A stretch of DNA of 54,207 bases from an uncultured Paracoccaceae bacterium. GTDB taxonomy: Bacteria > Pseudomonadota > Alphaproteobacteria > Rhodobacterales > Rhodobacteraceae. Position numbers and translations under genes: made by a program. Location of the stretch: NCBI GenBank assembly GCA_937883775.1, contig CAKZXZ010000164.1, positions 1-54,207 of the forward strand, written 5' to 3'. Positions 49,800 through 54,207 of this stretch are shown here, piece by piece. How positions within the stretch are numbered: the first letter of the stretch is position 1; the number at the start of each line of letters is the position of its first letter. Under the pieces are notes generated by a model. The model ran no database searches. It worked only from the letters and a program-made list of their open reading frames with translations, and was not told the DNA's origin.

Positions 49800-52700
49800 A
49801 TGAGCAGCCAACCCCGATTCATTCACCTCCGTCTTCACACCGAATACTCCCTTCTTGAAGGCGCGATTCCGGTCAAAAAGCTGCCGGGTTTATGCGTTGA
49901 TATGGGCATGCCTGCCGTCGCTGTGACAGACACGAACAATATGTTTTGTGCGTTGGAGTTTGCCGAAGGCGCGGCCAAAGCGGGTGTCCAACCGATCATG
50001 GGTTGTCAGATTGATCTGGCTTATGATCCTGCCGAGCCTGGCGCGCAACCTAAAGAGCCGGCGCCACTTGTTTTGTTGGCTCAAAACGAGCTGGGATATG
50101 AAAATCTCATGCAGCTCAACAGCTGTCTTTACGTGGATAAAGGGGGCCAACTTCCACAGGTGACAGTTGATGAACTAACCGCCCATGCCGAGGGTGTGAT
50201 CTGTTTGACGGGTGGCCCCGAAGGTGCGCTGGGCAAGCTGCTGCAAGCAGGTCAATTGCCCAAGGCGCAGGCGCTGATGACCCGCCTTGCAGCCGCATTT
50301 CCGACCCGCCTTTATGTTGAGCTACAGCGCCATCCGTCCGAGGATGGTCAGCCCGATGTCGAACGCCTGACCGAACGTCCCTTCGTCGAAATGGCGTACG
50401 CGATGGATCTGCCGCTTGTCGCCACCAACGACGTCTATTTTCCGAAATCCAAGATGTATGAGGCCCATGACGCGCTGATCTGCATTGCTGAAGGCGCCTA
50501 TGTCGATCAGCAGCAGCCACGTCGTCGCCTCACACCGCAACATTACTTCAAGACGCCACAAGAGATGGCGACCTTGTTCGCGGATCTTCCGGAAGCGCTT
50601 GAAAATACGGTTGAAATTGCACGGCGCTGTGCGTTTAAGGCCTATAAGCGCGACCCCATTCTGCCGAAGTTTGCCGATGACGAGATCGAAGAGCTGCGGC
50701 GTCAATCGGTGCTGGGTCTCAAGGATCGCCTTGATGTGATCCCACATGCCGCGCCGATTGATGAATACGAAAAACGCCTCGAGTTTGAGCTGGGCATCAT
50801 CGAAGGCATGGGCTTCCCCGGTTACTTTCTGATCGTTGCCGACTTCATCAAATGGGCCAAGGATAATGACATTCCTGTGGGGCCCGGGCGGGGCTCTGGT
50901 GCCGGATCGCTGGTCGCTTATGCATTAACCATTACCGATCTTGATCCGCTCAGATACTCGCTTCTGTTTGAGCGGTTTTTGAACCCCGAACGCGTGTCGA
51001 TGCCCGACTTTGACATCGACTTTTGTATGGACCGGCGCGAGGAAGTGATCCGCTACGTGCAGGAAAAGTACGGTCGCGACAAGGTCGGCCAGATCATCAC
51101 CTTCGGCGCACTTTTGTCCAAAGCCGCAGTCCGCGATGTAGGTCGCGTTTTGCAGATGCCTTATGGGCAGGTCGACCGCTTGTCGAAGATGATCCCCGTC
51201 GAAGGCGTTAAGCCCGTTTCCATCGAAAAGGCGTTGGCCGATGAGCCGCGCTTGCGCGAAGAGGCCAAGAACGAAGAGGTCGTCGCCCGCCTTCTGGACT
51301 ATGGCCAGCAGGTCGAAGGGCTGCTTAGAAACGCCTCCACCCACGCCGCTGGTGTGGTGATCGGCGACCGCCCGCTGGATGCGCTTGTCCCGCTTTACCA
51401 AGACCCTCGATCCGACATGCCCGCCACTCAGTTCAACATGAAATGGGTTGAGCAGGCGGGGCTGGTGAAGTTCGACTTTCTGGGCCTCAAGACCTTGACC
51501 GTGATCCAGAACGCCCTGAATTTGCTCAAAGATCGCGGGGTCGAGATCGATATCAACGCGATCCCGCTGGATGATGAGCCGACCTACGCGCTTTACTCTG
51601 CTGCCAAAACCGTCGCCGTGTTTCAGGTGGAAAGCAGCGGCATGATGGACGCGCTTAAGCGCATGAAACCCAACTGTATCGAGGATATTATCGCGCTGGT
51701 TGCCCTGTACCGTCCCGGTCCGATGGAGAACATCCCGAAATACTGCGAGGTCAAGAATGGCCTGTCAGAACGCGAAAGCCTTCATCCCTCGATCGATCAC
51801 ATCCTCGACGAAACCCAAGGTATCATTGTTTACCAAGAACAGGTGATGCAGATTGCGCAGGAAATGGCGGGATACTCTCTTGGTGGCGCTGATCTTCTGC
51901 GCCGTGCGATGGGTAAGAAAATCCAGGAAGCCATGGACGCAGAGCGCCCAAAATTTCTTGAAGGTGCTGCCAAGAACAGTGTCGACAAGGACAAGGCGAT
52001 GGAGGTCTGGAACCTTCTGGATAAGTTCGCCAATTACGGCTTCAACAAGTCCCACGCTGCCGCCTATGCGGTCGTCAGCTATCAGACAGCTTGGTTAAAG
52101 GCGAACCACCCGGTCGAGTTCATGGCAGGTGTCATGAACTGCGATCTGCACCTCACCGACAAGCTGGCCGTCTATGCCGACGAAGTCCGCAAGCCCATCG
52201 ACCGCGGCGGCTTGGGGATCGAGATCATCCCGCCTTGTGTGAACCGGTCCGAGGCGATGTTCAGCGTTTCTGAGGGCCGTGTCGTCTATGCACTGGGCGC
52301 GTTGAAGAACGTCGGCGTGGAGGCGATGAAGCTCGTGACAGAGGCGCGCGGCGACAAGCCGTTCATCACGCTGTTTGACCTTGCCCGCCGGGTCGACCTC
52401 AAGCGTGTCGGCAAGCGCCCGCTCGAAATGCTCGCCCGCTCAGGTGCGTTCGACCAACTGGATCCCAACCGCCGCCGGGTCTTTGACAGCCTTGATGGCC
52501 TCGTCGGCTACTCCGCCGCGATCCACGACCAGCGCAATTCAAATCAGGTCTCGCTTTTTGGCGAAGCGGGCGATGATCTGCCCGAACCGCGCTTGTCCCC
52601 GGCTGATGATTGGCTCCCCGCTGAACGCCTGACCGAGGAGTTTACCGCGATCGGGTTCTACCTCTCGGGTCACCCTTTGGACGATTACATGGGGCCTCTG

Positions 52701-53255
52701 AAGCGTAAAGGCGTGCTTACTTTGCATGAGGTCAGCCAAAAAGCTGAACGTGGGGCCCATGTCGCCAAAATGGCGGGCACCGTCTCGGGCCGTCAGGAGC
52801 GCAAGTCCGCCCGCGGCAACCGCTTTGCCTTTGTGCAATTGTCTGACACGACCGGAGCATATGAGGTCACGATGTTCTCGGATACGCTGGAAACGGCGCG
52901 CGATCACTTGGAAACAGGTGCCAAGGTGATGCTCACGGTCGAGGCGACGATGGAAAGCGATCAGCTTAAGCTGCTTGGCCGGTCAGTGACACCATTGGAC
53001 ACGGCTGTTGTCGATGTCGGGTCGATGGGCCTCAAGGTCTTTGTCGAGGAAGAAAGCGCCGTTCAGTCTGTGGCCCGTGTTTTACACGACCTTCCCAAAG
53101 GCAATGCGGGCAAGGGCCCCATTCAGCTTTGCCTGATGAACCCAGATTTGCCCGGTGAGATCGAGATTGATCTGCCGGGAAATTACCCCGTGACGCCGCA
53201 GATCAAAGGGGCGATCAAGTCACTGGTTGGCGTTCTCGATGTCGAGGACGTGTAG
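49800..53255 (+). CDS. dnaE: DNA polymerase III alpha subunit DnaE
   Basis: A 1151-residue replicative polymerase. The order is: PHP domain (HLRLHTEYSLLEGA), the palm with the catalytic aspartates D403 and D405 in PDFDIDF, fingers and tau-binding region, helix-hairpin-helix segment, and a C-terminal OB fold (RGNRFAFVQLSDTTGAYEV). Length is normal. I chose the ATG at 49800 because MSSQPRFIHLRLHTEYS is the usual start; a longer in-frame extension runs back through the divergent gene. The ribosome site is weak (GGATAC). Confidence 0.96.
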   Translation: MSSQPRFIHLRLHTEYSLLEGAIPVKKLPGLCVDMGMPAVAVTDTNNMFCALEFAEGAAKAGVQPIMGCQIDLAYDPAEPGAQPKEPAPLVLLAQNELGYENLMQLNSCLYVDKGGQLPQVTVDELTAHAEGVICLTGGPEGALGKLLQAGQLPKAQALMTRLAAAFPTRLYVELQRHPSEDGQPDVERLTERPFVEMAYAMDLPLVATNDVYFPKSKMYEAHDALICIAEGAYVDQQQPRRRLTPQHYFKTPQEMATLFADLPEALENTVEIARRCAFKAYKRDPILPKFADDEIEELRRQSVLGLKDRLDVIPHAAPIDEYEKRLEFELGIIEGMGFPGYFLIVADFIKWAKDNDIPVGPGRGSGAGSLVAYALTITDLDPLRYSLLFERFLNPERVSMPDFDIDFCMDRREEVIRYVQEKYGRDKVGQIITFGALLSKAAVRDVGRVLQMPYGQVDRLSKMIPVEGVKPVSIEKALADEPRLREEAKNEEVVARLLDYGQQVEGLLRNASTHAAGVVIGDRPLDALVPLYQDPRSDMPATQFNMKWVEQAGLVKFDFLGLKTLTVIQNALNLLKDRGVEIDINAIPLDDEPTYALYSAAKTVAVFQVESSGMMDALKRMKPNCIEDIIALVALYRPGPMENIPKYCEVKNGLSERESLHPSIDHILDETQGIIVYQEQVMQIAQEMAGYSLGGADLLRRAMGKKIQEAMDAERPKFLEGAAKNSVDKDKAMEVWNLLDKFANYGFNKSHAAAYAVVSYQTAWLKANHPVEFMAGVMNCDLHLTDKLAVYADEVRKPIDRGGLGIEIIPPCVNRSEAMFSVSEGRVVYALGALKNVGVEAMKLVTEARGDKPFITLFDLARRVDLKRVGKRPLEMLARSGAFDQLDPNRRRVFDSLDGLVGYSAAIHDQRNSNQVSLFGEAGDDLPEPRLSPADDWLPAERLTEEFTAIGFYLSGHPLDDYMGPLKRKGVLTLHEVSQKAERGAHVAKMAGTVSGRQERKSARGNRFAFVQLSDTTGAYEVTMFSDTLETARDHLETGAKVMLTVEATMESDQLKLLGRSVTPLDTAVVDVGSMGLKVFVEEESAVQSVARVLHDLPKGNAGKGPIQLCLMNPDLPGEIEIDLPGNYPVTPQIKGAIKSLVGVLDVEDV

Positions 53256-53329
53256 GCACAACGCCGCCGCCCGTCTTGATCCGTTAAAGTGCGGTGGGTA
53301 AAGACACCGGATCATGGCTTGGGGAAAGC

Positions 53330-54181
53330 GTGTTGCGGCATCTGTTGATCTTTATCTGTCTGACGTTGATGGCCTGCGGTCCTGCCTTTGAAAGCTTGCC
53401 GCGTCTGGCCCAGGTCGAGATTGATCCAGACGCAGACATGGCATCCGCCAGAAGCGAAGAGGACATGGTCGCCCCGGAAGACCAGACGCTGGCCGATCTT
53501 GTCGCCCAAGACACTAACGCAGCGCCGGTTTCAGCTGCGCCCGTGGACCCCACCATTGCGGAAAACGATGCAAGCACAGCGGCAGGGAATGACCCGTTTG
53601 GGTTTTTGCGCCGTTTGCGCGGTGGCCCCGTGGAGCCTGACGCGGGGCCTACGGAGCCGGCCACAGACCCATCGGTGCCCGTGACAGATGCGTCCGAAAT
53701 CGCCCCAGGCAGTCTTCTGCCCTATGGCACGCTGGTCCGGGTGTGCGACATACGCAAATCCGATCTGGGCACCGAAGTGGCGCGCTATCCAGAGCGCGGG
53801 CGGGGGTACCGGCTCTATGACACGGACCCGTCCAGCATCGATTTGCGCACGCATTATCTCACGGGCTTTCAGGATAAATGTGCCCGGCAATTCACCGCAG
53901 CGCTGGCGATTTTTGGCGAAACATCGGTTCATGAAGCGGTCCGCTATGACAGGTCCAACCGCGATTTGGCTTATACCGAGACCGATGAGGCCTACGAGCG
54001 CGTCAAATCTCGCGTGTGCGGTGTTGTGCGCAACGAACCATGCGGTGAAAAGCGTCGGCGCGCTTTGGACGACACGACCGTTTTCGTGAGCGTGTATGAG
54101 CGTTTCGTCGGGAATCCCCGTTGGGCGGATATGCTTTTGCACGAAGGCGAAGTGCTGACAAAAGCTCTCAAAGAGCGTTAA
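53330..54181 (+). CDS. Lipoprotein with a Pro/Asp/Glu-rich linker, function unknown
   Basis: A 283-residue predicted lipoprotein with a short signal peptide and lipobox LMAC (cysteine C16). A low-complexity acidic and Pro/Ala-rich region (about 25-130) is followed by a more ordered domain with several cysteines (VRVCDIRKSDLG, DKCARQF, SRVCGVV, EPCGEK). I chose a GTG at 53330 (GGGGAA upstream) over a GTG at 53294, which leaves a long unusual signal. I do not recognise the family. It starts 75 bases past dnaE. Confidence 0.65.
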   Translation: MLRHLLIFICLTLMACGPAFESLPRLAQVEIDPDADMASARSEEDMVAPEDQTLADLVAQDTNAAPVSAAPVDPTIAENDASTAAGNDPFGFLRRLRGGPVEPDAGPTEPATDPSVPVTDASEIAPGSLLPYGTLVRVCDIRKSDLGTEVARYPERGRGYRLYDTDPSSIDLRTHYLTGFQDKCARQFTAALAIFGETSVHEAVRYDRSNRDLAYTETDEAYERVKSRVCGVVRNEPCGEKRRRALDDTTVFVSVYERFVGNPRWADMLLHEGEVLTKALKER

Positions 54182-54207
54182 ACACAAAACGGCCCTCAAG
54201 GCGGGAG

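Noticed and set aside
54182-54207. Possible first half of a terminator hairpin at the right edge
   Set aside because: The sequence ends before a complementary arm appears.
1-54207. CRISPR arrays, tRNA/rRNA genes, insertion sequences, prophage or integrative elements
   Set aside because: I saw no spaced direct repeats, no cloverleaf-like gene, no transposase or integrase, and no abrupt change in codon style.

Overview
The window reads as a stretch of core chromosome from a marine Rhodobacterales bacterium (Roseobacter group, Alphaproteobacteria). Evidence: paired ethylmalonyl-CoA pathway genes (ecm, ccr), a LuxR/LuxI pair, a RpoH of the RpoHII type, a DUF938 methyltransferase, a TIGR02186 protein beside a TauE/SafE permease, and dense alphaproteobacterial gene packing. 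I see no rRNA, tRNA, insertion sequence, integrase, prophage or CRISPR array, and no gene-free gap longer than 300 bases. The assignment rests on protein-family recognition, not on a database search.

Layout. 1-5.7 kb: the 5' end of deoD, a pair of perfect hairpins, ecm, a GNAT acetyltransferase, a membrane acyltransferase and ccr, which ends in a clear terminator. 5.8-9.8 kb: a quorum-sensing block (small overlapping ORF, luxR, luxI) with a perfect CtrA-type site in front, then a RecD-like helicase and an SDR oxidoreductase. 9.8-11.5 kb: TIGR02186 protein and TSUP anion permease. 11.6-16.2 kb: a four-gene BMP-type (nucleoside) ABC importer with a candidate operator. 16.4-19.9 kb: rimI, tsaB, GFA protein, nfuA, usp, ilvE. 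20-31 kb: trpS, a rhomboid-fold protein lacking its catalytic residues, murJ, glnD, an LppC-like lipoprotein, rsmI-yraN-gshB and yifB/comM. 31-34 kb: a GST with a cysteine-rich tail, a histidine phosphatase with cobU, and rpoH. 34-41.8 kb: coaBC-dut-membrane-anchored MoeB-like protein, an M3 oligopeptidase, a UbiG-like methyltransferase, an SH3 protein, a 2-hydroxyacid dehydrogenase and a GNAT. 41.8-49.7 kb: a membrane protein of unknown function, panB-panC-DM13, a GcvT/FAD dehydrogenase, a small membrane-anchored protein, a DUF938 methyltransferase and a DAO oxidase. 49.8-54.2 kb: dnaE and a lipoprotein.

How the genes fit together. Ecm needs coenzyme B12 and acyl-CoA substrates. The window also carries cobU (B12 nucleotide loop), panB, panC and coaBC (CoA synthesis), and ccr (the CO2-fixing step before Ecm), so much of it supports C2 assimilation by the ethylmalonyl-CoA pathway. 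GshB, the GST and the GFA protein form a loose glutathione theme. Upstream of rpoH lies a TGATCC element like those used by RpoE, which fits the known RpoE-RpoHII photo-oxidative stress cascade.

Most worth a second look: the CtrA site and the overlapping small ORF at luxR; the rhomboid pseudoprotease; the GST with a YHS/TRASH-like tail; the membrane-tethered MoeB-like protein; the acidic/His-rich five-helix membrane protein; a dispersed intergenic repeat (two copies); and four tail-to-tail gene pairs whose stop codons share a 4-base palindrome. I do not see a clear new multi-gene defence or mobile system.
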